In this document: piece after piece, positions 42,743 through 50,594 of the stretch
Numbering within the stretch: the first letter of the stretch is position 1
Layout of the letters: every line of letters begins with the position of its first letter
Assembly (NCBI RefSeq): GCF_000177675.1
Contig: NZ_ADGX01000019.1
Location: 1-64,000 of the forward strand
From: Parafrankia sp. EUN1f
GTDB taxonomy: Bacteria; Actinomycetota; Actinomycetes; Frankiales; Frankiaceae
Length of the DNA stretch: 64,000 nucleotides
Direction of reading: 5' to 3'
The notes under the pieces: generated by a model
The model's database searches: none
Told to the model about the DNA's origin: nothing
Seen by the model: the letters and a program-made list of their open reading frames with translations, nothing else
Position numbers and translations under genes: made by a program

Positions 42743-43750
42743 GTGAAGATCGATTACAACCTGTCGGACGACATCGCCGTGACCGCGGGCTCGGCGGTCG
42801 AGGTCGAGAAGGACGGCTACGCCGGGGCCTGGGTGGGGGAGACCAGCCACGACCCGTTCCTCCAGTGCCTGCAGGCATCGATCGTGACCGACTCGATCAC
42901 CGTCGGGACGTCGATCGCGATCGCCTTCGCGCGCACCCCGATGACGCTGGCGAACCTGGGCTACGACCTGGCGCAGTACAGCGAGGGGCGTTTCGTCCTC
43001 GGTCTCGGCTCGCAGATCAAGCCGCACATCGAGAGGCGTTTCTCCATGCCGTGGTCGCATCCCGCGGCGCGGATGCGCGAGCTTATCCTCGCGGTCCGGG
43101 CGATCTGGGACTGCTGGCAGAACGGCACCAAGCTGGACTTCCGCGGTGACTTCTACACCCACACGCTCATGACGCCGTTCTTCACCCCGAAACCCCACGC
43201 GTTCGGCCCGCCCCCCGTCTTTCTCGCCGGCGTCGGCCCGGGCATGACGGAGGTCGCCGGCGAGGTCGCCGACGGGTTCTTCGTCCATCCGTTCAGCACC
43301 ATGCGCTATATCGAGGAAGTGACCATTCCGGCGCTGCTGCGCGGTCGCGCCCGGGCCGGCCGCGACGACCTGGACGGCTTCACGGTCTGCGGGCCGGCGT
43401 TCGTCACGATCGGGCGGACGGACGAGGAGATGGCCCGCGCCGTCGCGGCGACCAAGAAGCAGATCGCTTTCTACGGCTCCACCCCGGCCTACCGTTCCGT
43501 CCTCGAGCTGCACGGCTGGGGTGAGGTGCAGCCGGAGCTGACGACGCTGTCCAAGCAGGGCCGCTGGGACGACATGGCGGAGCTGATCACCGACGAGATG
43601 CTGGCGGAGTTCTCCGTGATCGGCTCGCCGGAGGAGGTCGGGCGCGGCCTCATCGCCAAGATCGGCGGCGTCTACGCCCGGACGACCCTCTACGACGCGG
43701 GCGGCTCGAACAAGGCGCACTGGCCCGCCGTCCTGGACGCCGCGCGCTGA
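42743..43750 (+). CDS. LLM class F420-dependent oxidoreductase (TIGR03617-like)
   Basis: 335-residue luciferase-like TIM-barrel enzyme, of the actinobacterial group that uses coenzyme F420. Family segments: YAGAWVGETSHDPFLQCLQA, GTSIAIAFARTPMTLAN, GRFVLGLGSQIKPHIERRF and FFVHPFSTMRYIEE. The substrate is unknown. GTG 42743 has GAGGAG 6 bases upstream. It leads a probable operon with DUF2889 (34-base gap) and a dienoyl-CoA isomerase, hinting at degradation of an unsaturated or cyclic CoA substrate. Confidence 0.88.
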   Translation: MKIDYNLSDDIAVTAGSAVEVEKDGYAGAWVGETSHDPFLQCLQASIVTDSITVGTSIAIAFARTPMTLANLGYDLAQYSEGRFVLGLGSQIKPHIERRFSMPWSHPAARMRELILAVRAIWDCWQNGTKLDFRGDFYTHTLMTPFFTPKPHAFGPPPVFLAGVGPGMTEVAGEVADGFFVHPFSTMRYIEEVTIPALLRGRARAGRDDLDGFTVCGPAFVTIGRTDEEMARAVAATKKQIAFYGSTPAYRSVLELHGWGEVQPELTTLSKQGRWDDMAELITDEMLAEFSVIGSPEEVGRGLIAKIGGVYARTTLYDAGGSNKAHWPAVLDAAR

Positions 43751-43784
43751 CCCGTCCCGGCCGGCCCGGAGGGAGGTCGTCGCA

Positions 43785-44834
43785 GTGAGCTGGCAGTTCG
43801 TGGACCCACCTCCCGCCGAGCCGCCGTTGCACGCCCGCCGGGGCCTGCACGACCCGGTGGCGGGAAGCCCGGTCCGCCGTCCGGGCTCGGTCCGGCGCAC
43901 GATCACGATCGACGCGCTGCACCCGGACGGGGCCGACGGGGACCTGCACCTCCTCGGCCGCGGCCGGGACCTGGTCACCGCGCCCGACGGCTCGGCCGCG
44001 CAGGCCGACGCGGCGCGCTTCCACCTCGAGCTCGCCTTCTCCGGTGGGCGTGAGATCCGCCGCCTCGAGGTCGACCCAGCCGTGCCGCAGCTGCGCGAGC
44101 TGGTGGCCACCGGGGGCACGTCGGGGTTCCGCCGCCGCCTCGCGGAGCTGTTGCCCGAGCTCGACCAGAGGCTTCCGCTGCTCGCGGCGATGCTGGACGA
44201 CGTGTCCGTGGTCGGGCTCATCTCGGGCTACGCGGTGAGCCGGATGGGGCACGTCCTGCGCGGCGGGCGTTTCCTGCTGGCCCAGGCCGACCAGTGCGCC
44301 GGCTGGATCCAGGGCGGGACGATCATCGAGAACATCGAGCGGGAGGGCATGCCGCCGATGGTGACGGGCCCGGCCACCCCTGCGCTCATCCGCCCCGACG
44401 ACCCGCAGGGGTGGCACGAGATGCCGCCGCTGCCGCCGCACGGCATGCGCCGGCACCGCCGCCTGGACGTCGTGCGCTCCCCGGCCGTGCCCGGCGCCGC
44501 CGACGTGGACCTGTTCTTCCGGGACAGCTACCAGTCCGACGGCGGGCCCGAGACCGTCATCCACGAGTACACGGTCACCGCCCGGCTCGATCTCGCCAGC
44601 GGTGTCCTCACGGAGATCACGGCGTATCCCCGGGTCCTGCCCTGGGTGGAATGCCCGTTCGCGGCGGCGAGCGCGTCCCGCCTGGCCGGCGTCGCCGCCG
44701 CCGACGTGCGCGACGTGGTGCGGGCGCAGCTGCGGGGTACAAGCACCTGCACGCATCTCAATGACACGCTTCGGTCGCTGGTCTTCGTGCCCGCTCTCGC
44801 CTCGCTCCTGCCCGGGCCGGCCGCGGCCGCGTGA
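43785..44834 (+). CDS. DUF2889 domain protein
   Basis: 349-residue protein with the DUF2889 pattern: RPGSVRRTITIDALHPDG, LLGRGRDLVTAPDG near the N-terminus and CTHLNDTLRSL near the C-terminus. Function is unknown; it is often found near F420 enzymes and acyl-CoA metabolism genes, as here. GTG 43785 has GGAGGGAGG 9 bases upstream. Second gene of the LLM operon. Confidence 0.82.
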   Translation: MSWQFVDPPPAEPPLHARRGLHDPVAGSPVRRPGSVRRTITIDALHPDGADGDLHLLGRGRDLVTAPDGSAAQADAARFHLELAFSGGREIRRLEVDPAVPQLRELVATGGTSGFRRRLAELLPELDQRLPLLAAMLDDVSVVGLISGYAVSRMGHVLRGGRFLLAQADQCAGWIQGGTIIENIEREGMPPMVTGPATPALIRPDDPQGWHEMPPLPPHGMRRHRRLDVVRSPAVPGAADVDLFFRDSYQSDGGPETVIHEYTVTARLDLASGVLTEITAYPRVLPWVECPFAAASASRLAGVAAADVRDVVRAQLRGTSTCTHLNDTLRSLVFVPALASLLPGPAAAA

Positions 44835-44941
44835 CCGGGAGCCGGGCAGAGGCTCGGTGCGACCGGACAGAGGCTCAGCATGACCGGATCGAGGCTTCAG
44901 TGTGAAACGTTCGCCGTCCGTGCCTTTGTGGGGAGTCAGCC

Positions 44942-45775
44942 GTGGGTAGCCGCAACTTCGAGATCGACATCGTCGACCAGGTCGCCTGGCTGGTGCTCTC
45001 CCGGCCGGACGAGCTCAACACGTTCCAGCCGGAGTTCTGGTATGAGTTCCCGAAGGCGCTGGCCCGGCTCGGTGCGGACGGCGCCGTCCGCGCGCTCGTC
45101 GTGGCGTCCACCGGCCGGCATTTCACCGCGGGTCTGGACCTGGCCGCCTTCGGCAGCGCCGAGCTCTTCGCCGACGGTGAGCCGGCCCGGGCCAACCTCG
45201 CCCGCCGGTCGCTGATCCTGCGGATGCAGGAGGCCCTGACGGCCCTGGAACGGCTGCGGGTCCCCGTGCTGGCCGCGGTACAGGGCGGGTGCATCGGCGG
45301 TGGCGTCGACCTGATCACCGCCTGCGACATGAGGTACGCCACCGCGGACGCCTTCTTCACGGTCCAGGAGACCAAGATCGGAATTCCGGCGGATCTCGGG
45401 ACGCTGCAGCGCCTGCCGCGGGTCATCCCGGACGGCCTCGCCCGGGAGCTCGTCTACACCGGGCGCCGGCTGCCCGCCGAGCAGGCTCTCGCCGCCGGTC
45501 TGGTGAACCAGGTGTTCCCGGACCGGGACGCGATGCTCCGCGGCGTCGGCGAGATCGCCGCGGAGATCGTCGCGAACAGCCCGGTCGCGGTGTGGGGCAG
45601 CAAGGAGCTGCTGCTGCACGCACGGGACCACACCGTCGCCGACGGGCTTGCCTACACCGCGACCTGGCAGGGCGGCGCCTTCCAGCCCGGCGAGGTGACG
45701 GAGTCCGTCCAGGCCAGGTTCGACAAGCGGGCCGCGCGTTACCAGGACCTGCCCTCGGCCATCACGCCCGAATAG
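44942..45775 (+). CDS. crotonase, delta(3,5)-delta(2,4)-dienoyl-CoA isomerase-like
   Basis: 277 residues with the strongest likeness to ECH1-type dienoyl-CoA isomerases, which move conjugated double bases of polyunsaturated acyl-CoAs into reach of 2,4-dienoyl-CoA reductase. VQGGCIGGGVDLITACDMRY and FFTVQETKIGIPADLGTLQR keep the catalytic Asp and Glu and the second Asp (in PADLG) that distinguish ECH1 from plain hydratases. GTG 44942 follows ~108 bases after DUF2889 on the same strand. It converges on the thioesterase gene with a hairpin between them. Confidence 0.87.
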   Translation: MGSRNFEIDIVDQVAWLVLSRPDELNTFQPEFWYEFPKALARLGADGAVRALVVASTGRHFTAGLDLAAFGSAELFADGEPARANLARRSLILRMQEALTALERLRVPVLAAVQGGCIGGGVDLITACDMRYATADAFFTVQETKIGIPADLGTLQRLPRVIPDGLARELVYTGRRLPAEQALAAGLVNQVFPDRDAMLRGVGEIAAEIVANSPVAVWGSKELLLHARDHTVADGLAYTATWQGGAFQPGEVTESVQARFDKRAARYQDLPSAITPE

Positions 45776-45784
45776 CCCGCGACC

Positions 45785-45803
45785 GCCCGCCCCGCCGGCG
45801 GGC
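45785..45803. terminator. hairpin between convergent genes
   Basis: GCCCGCC (45785-45791) pairs with GGCGGGC (45797-45803) over a 5-base loop. An overlapping outer pairing AGCCCGC/GCGGGCT (45774/45804) is also possible. It sits in the 28-base gap between two converging genes. Confidence 0.45.
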
Positions 45804-47129
45804 TCACAGCGCGAGCCGGTCGTCCACCGCGTGCGCCTTCTGGGCGAAGGGGCGCAGCATGGCGTCCACGGTGAACGACGCGACCAGCGCGCCCGCCTCG
45901 TCGTGCACCCGGCATTCCGAGTGGGTCATCCCGTCGCCGGCGAACGTGGACAGGTGGTGATAGCGCATCCACTCGTCGGCGCGCACCGCGGCGTGGAAGG
46001 AGATGCCGATCGCGTTGATCCCCGTCGACAGCGTGCGGTGGGCCTGGCTCTGCCCGACCCCGGCGTGCGGGCGCAGCGCGGCCGCGATCGAGATGTGGCC
46101 GGTGAACTGGGTTAGCAGCCCGGCGTGCAGCGGCGGGTCCGCCGGGACGTCCCGGAACCGGACCCAGGTGTCGATGACCGGCGGGCCGACCGGGGCGTCG
46201 GGGTCGTCGGTGTACGCCGCGTCGACCATCCGGATGTCCCGCCCGGTGACGGACATGTCGTACGGCTCGCTGTCGTGGGGGCCCGCGCACGGCTCGGTGG
46301 CGGCCTGGTGGCGGACGACGTCCGGGGCCGTGACGTCGAGCAGCAGCGTGCCGCTCGCGCGGCGGCGCCCGCCCTGCGAGACATGTACGGCCAGCGTCGA
46401 GAAGCTGCGGCCGGCGCTGAGCTCGTCGATCTCGAACTCCAGCGGTTCCCGGGCGTCCGCCGCCCGGTAGAACACCATGTGCGCCGAGACGACTCTGCGC
46501 TCGGGCGCGTGGCGGCCCGCCGCCACGATCGCCTGCCCGAGCATCTGGCTGGCCTCGACGACCGGCCGCCGCGCGCCCGCCAGCGTGGTGCTGACGTACC
46601 GGCGGTCCCCGGCCGGGCGGACGTTCATGATGTCGATCAGGTCCGCGGCGTCACCCCAGGTGGGGAACCGCTTGATCGTGGTGTCGCGTTCGTCGGAATC
46701 CGGGCCGGCGTCGACCACCTCGACCCGCACCCGGTCGTGGTCGAACGCGACCAGGTCGGTCAGCCATTCCAGCCCGGGGGCGGGCTGGGAGAAGGCCCAG
46801 GCGGCGTCGCGCCCGTCGACGGAGATCACGCCGCCGGGGTCGTGCCAGTCCCGGGAGCCGGCCTGCACCTTGCCTTCGAGCGTCCACAGCCGCGCCTGGC
46901 CCTTGACCGGGCAGGCCGTGGTGCGGCCCTCGCTGTGCAGGGCCTCGGTGCGCACGTCGGCGGGAGGGAAGTAGAGAACGGGATCTTCGGTTGCCTCCCG
47001 CACCCGGACGGCGGCCCGGGACTCGGCCACCAACACGTCGCCCCACCAGGCCCGAGCCAGGTAGCCGCACGGCTGGTGCGATAACGCGGGACTCTCCGCC
47101 GACGATGCTTCGGACGTCACAGGCTCCAC
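45804..47129 (-). CDS. DUF427 plus acyl-CoA thioesterase II fusion
   Basis: ~441-residue fusion. The N-terminal part (~20-130) is a DUF427 domain (VAESRAAVRVREATEDPVLY, YFPPADVRTEAL, TACPVKGQARLWTL). The C-terminal ~290 residues form a double hot-dog acyl-CoA thioesterase (VSAHMVFYRAADAREPLEFE, then GLLTQFTGHISIAAALRPH, LSTGINAIGISFHAAVRADE) that hydrolyses acyl-CoAs. GTG 47129 or GTG 47120 can start it; the second has GGAG 3 bases upstream. It starts 11 bases after the hydrolase gene, so the two are one operon. Confidence 0.82.
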   Translation of the reverse strand: MEPVTSEASSAESPALSHQPCGYLARAWWGDVLVAESRAAVRVREATEDPVLYFPPADVRTEALHSEGRTTACPVKGQARLWTLEGKVQAGSRDWHDPGGVISVDGRDAAWAFSQPAPGLEWLTDLVAFDHDRVRVEVVDAGPDSDERDTTIKRFPTWGDAADLIDIMNVRPAGDRRYVSTTLAGARRPVVEASQMLGQAIVAAGRHAPERRVVSAHMVFYRAADAREPLEFEIDELSAGRSFSTLAVHVSQGGRRRASGTLLLDVTAPDVVRHQAATEPCAGPHDSEPYDMSVTGRDIRMVDAAYTDDPDAPVGPPVIDTWVRFRDVPADPPLHAGLLTQFTGHISIAAALRPHAGVGQSQAHRTLSTGINAIGISFHAAVRADEWMRYHHLSTFAGDGMTHSECRVHDEAGALVASFTVDAMLRPFAQKAHAVDDRLAL

Positions 47130-47140
47130 GCCAAGTGAAG

Positions 47141-48043
47141 CTAACACCGGGCCCGGGTGCGGGACGAGCGATCGGTGGCGGGCAGCCGGTCGATCCAGCC
47201 GAGGACGAGCGAGTTGAACAGGTCGGGATGCTCCTGGTGGAGCCAGTGGCCGCCGGGCAGCTGATGCACCTCGTCGCAGGGCCCGGTCGCGAGGCCGCGC
47301 TCCCAGTCCGCCCGGTCGCCCTGCCGCTCGGAGTAGACCGCCAGCACCGGGCAGGACCGCCCGCGCAGGTAGGCGGTGCTGCGCTCCCGGCTGCCGAACT
47401 GGTCCTCGGTCAGCCACATCCCGGCCAGCGCCGCCTGGGCCACGTCGAGCGGCACCCCCATCGCCCGGCGCCGGTGCCAGGTCGTCAGCGGCCGGGGCGC
47501 CTCGGGGCCGGCGAGTGCGGCCAGGTAGCGCAACAACCGTTGCTGGGTGCCCGGCGCGCCCAGGTCACCCAGCGTCCGCGCGGTCCGCTCGACCTCTTCC
47601 TCGGCGAGGCCGTACGCCGGCTCGACGGCGACCACGCCGCGGACGAGCTCGGGGCTCTCGACGGCCAGGGCGCTGGCCACCATGGCGCCCAGCGAGTGCC
47701 CGACCGCCACCACCCGGCTCCCAGCGCTCCCAGCGCCCCCAGCGCCTCTTGCGTTGCCGGCGCTCCCGGTGATGCCGAGCTGGCGCAGCAGCGCGGCGAC
47801 GTCCGCGGCGAGCACCCTCGGGCGCAGGCCCTTGGAGCCGGTGGAGCGGCCGTGCCCGCGCAGGTCGAAGGAGATCACCCGGTGGTGGCCGAGGAAGTCG
47901 GGGATCTGGGCGTTCCAGTCGTGCGAGTCGCAGCACCAGCCGTGGACCAGGAGCAGCGGTTCGGCCGCCGGGTCGTCAGCGTCCTGGGCGGGGTCGTCGG
48001 TGAAGAACAGCCTCGTCTCGACCCCCAGGTCGAAGTACGGCAT
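47141..48043 (-). CDS. alpha/beta hydrolase
   Basis: 300-residue alpha/beta-hydrolase. The oxyanion segment is LLLVHGWCCDSHDW, the nucleophile Ser lies in VAVGHSLGAMV, and the catalytic His in LPGGHWLHQEHP. An in-frame Gly/Ala/Ser repeat (SAGNARGAGGAGSAG) is inserted just before the nucleophile strand. Substrate unknown; pairing with a thioesterase suggests ester or acyl turnover. An inverted repeat 28-45 bases upstream may be its operator. Confidence 0.85.
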   Translation of the reverse strand: MPYFDLGVETRLFFTDDPAQDADDPAAEPLLLVHGWCCDSHDWNAQIPDFLGHHRVISFDLRGHGRSTGSKGLRPRVLAADVAALLRQLGITGSAGNARGAGGAGSAGSRVVAVGHSLGAMVASALAVESPELVRGVVAVEPAYGLAEEEVERTARTLGDLGAPGTQQRLLRYLAALAGPEAPRPLTTWHRRRAMGVPLDVAQAALAGMWLTEDQFGSRERSTAYLRGRSCPVLAVYSERQGDRADWERGLATGPCDEVHQLPGGHWLHQEHPDLFNSLVLGWIDRLPATDRSSRTRARC

Positions 48044-48553
48044 CGGTGGACCCCGCTTCGTAGATGACGTTCGTCGTCTGAACGACGATCTGTGCGGGAC
48101 CGATGTTCCCCGGACCCTCCCGCAGCCGGGCGGACGGGTCCGGCCACCGGGCCGGGAGCCGGATCTCCCACGCGGGCCGCGCTCGTCACCTCGGTCCGGT
48201 CGACGCCTGGCCGCGCCTTTCTCGCCGCGGGCCTTGGCCGGGCCCGACGCATTTCTCGGCGTGAGCTTGATGACGTGCTGAGCGGGTAACTACACCGATA
48301 CGAGCACGTGGGCTTCGGCTGACAGGTACAGAAAGGCCACGGAAAGCGGTTGGCTCCTCGCTCGTACGACCTGGCCGCGGACGTCGCGTGCATGGTGGCC
48401 TGTTCGCGGAGATCGGGATTGGGGGATCGTCTCGCTGGCTGCCGAACGGACCTGACACCTGCGTAATGCCCGATGAGCACCGATCTGGCATCATGCCGAG
48501 CAGGGTTATTCGGACGCGCGGTACGCGCTACGGATCCGGAAGATGGTGGGATC
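48044..48553. other. 510-base gap between divergent genes
   Basis: No convincing gene seen: the open frames here lack ribosome sites and recognisable products. It holds an inverted repeat at 48071-48088 near the hydrolase start, and presumably the promoter of the small gene at 48554, with a less GC-rich stretch around 48285-48560. Confidence 0.4.
48071..48088. promoter_or_regulatory. inverted repeat, possible operator of the hydrolase operon
   Basis: TCGTCGT-ctga-ACGACGA is a perfect 7-base dyad with a 4-base centre, 28 bases upstream of the hydrolase ATG. Position and size suit a TetR- or LysR-type site, but no regulator gene is adjacent. Confidence 0.35.
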
Positions 48554-48748
48554 ATGGCCGCGATTGTTGAGCTGGCGGCGTCGATTGACGGCGTCCCGAC
48601 CGTGGAGGAGACCGACGCGATGCTCGATGAGCTGCGACGGCTCCCGCGTGACGCAGCGACACTCGAGCTGATCGACGGTCTTCTGGAGATTCGAGCACTA
48701 CTTGGCGCGGTGCGGTGTGAACCGTGCGTTGACACGCGCGCCAAGTAG
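48554..48748 (+). CDS. small hypothetical protein
   Basis: 64-residue acidic helical protein: AAIVELAASIDGVPTVEETD, AMLDELRRLPRDAATLELID, GLLEIRALLGAVRCEPCVDT. Two Cys close to the C-terminus (CEPC) could bind metal. ATG 48554 has GGTGGG close upstream. I recognise no family. It is followed directly by two tandem palindromic elements that could end its transcript. Confidence 0.5.
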   Translation: MAAIVELAASIDGVPTVEETDAMLDELRRLPRDAATLELIDGLLEIRALLGAVRCEPCVDTRAK

Positions 48749-48759
48749 CGGATCGATGC

Positions 48760-48829
48760 TGAGCCTCTTCCATCTCACGGGGCACCGCCAGGGTTGCCGG
48801 GGGTCCGAGCCGACGATGGAAGAGGCTCA
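48760..48829. repeat. 70-base palindromic element, copy 1
   Basis: Perfect 15-base terminal inverted repeats, TGAGCCTCTTCCATC (48760-48774) and GATGGAAGAGGCTCA (48815-48829), enclose a 40-base GC-rich loop. The unit recurs, diverged, at 48877-48945. It may be a strong terminator for the small gene, a structured RNA, or a non-autonomous mobile element. Confidence 0.8.
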
Positions 48830-48876
48830 CAGTCCGGCGGACCGCCTGACGGCGAGCCGGACCTGGAGCCGAACTG

Positions 48877-48945
48877 TGAACCTTCCATCTCACGATTCGC
48901 GGCCGGTGATGCCGTGAAGCCCGATTCGACGGTGGAAAAGGTTCA
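48877..48945. repeat. 70-base palindromic element, copy 2
   Basis: Same layout as copy 1: TGAACCTTCCATC at the left and GGTGGAAAAGGTTCA at the right, with TCTCACG after the left arm and CGACG before the right arm conserved. G-to-A and C-to-T changes at paired positions (TGAGCC/GGCTCA versus TGAACC/GGTTCA) keep the outer stem. The copies are 47 bases apart. Confidence 0.75.
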
Positions 48946-48995
48946 GTGAACTGCCGGCCGGCAGCCGAAGTGCAGGCTGCCGGCCGGCAGTCGGA

Positions 48996-49295
48996 CTACT
49001 GAGCGCCGAACGGCTGACCCTGCTGGCCGACCTGGCCGATGTTGGCGCCGAGACGGTCACCACCGGAGATGTTCTGGCCCGCACCGACACCGGCGAGCTC
49101 CTGCAGGCGGTTCTGGACATACCGCTCGCTGTGGTGGGTCTTGTCCGCGATCCGCGCAACGAGGTCGTTGACGCTGGTGGCGGCGTCAAGGTCGGCGGTG
49201 CTGACCTGGCCGAACTGGTCCAGGATCCGGTACCGGAGCTGGCGCCAGTTCTGACGCAGCTGCTGCTCGACCTGCTGACGCTGCTGCTGGTCCAT
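48996..49295 (-). CDS. CsbD-like small stress protein
   Basis: 99-residue Gln-rich protein. QQVEQQLRQNWRQLRYRILD, then FGQVSTADLDAATSVNDLVA follow the plan of CsbD-type general stress proteins (LKGKWKQLKGKVKEQWG type), with a Gly/Gln-rich tail (GVGAGQNISGGDRLGANIGQ). CsbD proteins are induced by stress in many bacteria but their molecular role is unclear. ATG 49295 fits the family start; ATG 49322, with GAAGGA upstream, would add 9 residues. Confidence 0.6.
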   Translation of the reverse strand: MDQQQRQQVEQQLRQNWRQLRYRILDQFGQVSTADLDAATSVNDLVARIADKTHHSERYVQNRLQELAGVGAGQNISGGDRLGANIGQVGQQGQPFGAQ

Positions 49296-49481
49296 TCTCG
49301 CTGATCCCCTCTCGTGTTTCATGAATCCTTCGCCGAATGGCTCGGCAAGGCGACGTGAACGCTACTCCAGATCGCCTCCGCCGGCCGTTCGGCCAAGGAA
49401 TTCTGCGGTAACGGAGCGGGGTGGCAAGAAATGTTTCCTGTACGGCTGTCTGTCGCTTTCTTGGCTACCCGTCCTGTTCGG

Positions 49482-49925
49482 TCATCCGCCCTGGACGGGA
49501 TCCAGGACGAACACCGGAATCTCGCGTTCGGTCTTCTTCTGGTAATCCGCGTAGTCCGGCCAGGCCGCGACCGCGCGTTCCCACCAGAGCGCCTTTTCCG
49601 CCCCGGTGACCTCACGGGCGACCATGTCCTGACGGATCGGCCCGTCCTGCAGCTCCACCTGCGGATGGGCGACGATGTTGTGGAACCACACCGGGTGGCT
49701 CGGCGCCCCGCCGAGGGAGGCGACCACCGCGTAGTGGCCCTCGTGCTCGACCCGCATAAGTGGGCTCTTGCGTATCTTGCCCGACTTCACGCCCAGGGTC
49801 GTCAGAATGATCACCGGTGCGCCGCGCAGCTCGGTGCCGCGCGTTCCGCCGGAGCTTTCGTACTCCTCGACCTGCTTGCGTACCCACTCGGCGGGGCTCG
49901 GCTCGTATTCACCAGTCAACGGCAT
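49482..49925 (-). CDS. Ddn-family deazaflavin (F420)-dependent nitroreductase-like protein
   Basis: 147-residue split-barrel protein of the deazaflavin-dependent nitroreductase group. [40 protein letters not shown] and [16 protein letters not shown] are standard family segments; the group uses F420H2 to reduce quinones or nitro compounds. ATG 49925 fits the family; ATG 49940 would add 5 residues. Monocistronic; a second family member is at 55232. Confidence 0.87.
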   Translation of the reverse strand: MPLTGEYEPSPAEWVRKQVEEYESSGGTRGTELRGAPVIILTTLGVKSGKIRKSPLMRVEHEGHYAVVASLGGAPSHPVWFHNIVAHPQVELQDGPIRQDMVAREVTGAEKALWWERAVAAWPDYADYQKKTEREIPVFVLDPVQGG

Positions 49926-50050
49926 GTTGTGAGTCAACACCGCCGGTGAGCGGCTCCTTCCCGTCCGGCGCCGTGCGGGCCCGCGGTGTTTCGGGTGCCC
50001 GGGGACGCGGCGCCGAGCCGACGCCGCGCCGACGCCGAACCGACGCCGCT

Positions 50051-50094
50051 AGGCCGTCGCAGGCTCGGCGTCAGGCCGTCGCAGGCTCGGCGTC
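50051..50094. repeat. 22-base tandem duplication at the NUDIX gene end
   Basis: Two identical 22-base units (50051-50072 and 50073-50094, opening AGGCCGTCGCAGGCTCGGCG) run into the stop codon of the minus-strand NUDIX gene. To the left, GCCGAGCCGACGCC-type repeats (50009-50050) are partly complementary to them, so the block can fold and may end transcription. Confidence 0.6.
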
Positions 50095-50551
50095 AGACGG
50101 CGGCGGTCAGGGCCGGCCATGCCGCGCGCAGCGCGGGCAGCAGTGGCATCGTCAGCGCGTGGCGGGCCGAGACCCAGGTCCAGTCCGCGGTCTCCCAGTT
50201 GGCGGCGGAGGGTTCGAACATCGTGCCGACATCCAGCACCAGCGTCGTGTATGACCACTGCCCGTGGTCGTCGACGTATTCGCGGGCGGGCGGGTGTGCA
50301 CGGGGGATGTGCGCCGGTAGCGGGCCGAGCTCCTCCTCGGCCTCCCGCAACGCCCCGGTCAGGGCGGACTCGCCGGGCAGGAGCGCTCCGCCGGGAAGCG
50401 CCCAGGTGCCGCCCTGATGCGACCGGGGATGGCGCAGGACGAGCAGGTACCTCGGATCCGGGTCGGCGGCTGCCCGCAGCAGCACACCGGCGGCGCCGAG
50501 CGCACCCCAGTGCTGGCAGCCGCGCGAGCAGAGCACGAAACGTTCGATCAG
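50093..50551 (-). CDS. NUDIX hydrolase
   Basis: ~152-residue nucleotide-diphosphate hydrolase-fold protein. The Nudix box GALLPGESALTGALREAEEE continuing LGPL fits G-x5-E-x7-REUxEExGU, preceded by GTWALPG. Substrate unknown. Upstream of the fold, ERFVLCSRGCQHWGALGAAG is typical of actinobacterial NUDIX proteins. A fine GAGGAGG site (50561-50567) is followed by CTG at 50551 with no ATG or GTG at proper distance, so CTG may be used; an ATG at 50638 would overlap the upstream gene. It starts ~44 bases after the GH13 gene, same strand. Confidence 0.82.
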   Translation of the reverse strand: MIERFVLCSRGCQHWGALGAAGVLLRAAADPDPRYLLVLRHPRSHQGGTWALPGGALLPGESALTGALREAEEELGPLPAHIPRAHPPAREYVDDHGQWSYTTLVLDVGTMFEPSAANWETADWTWVSARHALTMPLLPALRAAWPALTAAV

Positions 50552-50594
50552 GACGGGCCTCCTCGGACGCTGGCGGCTTCGGTCGACGGTGTGG

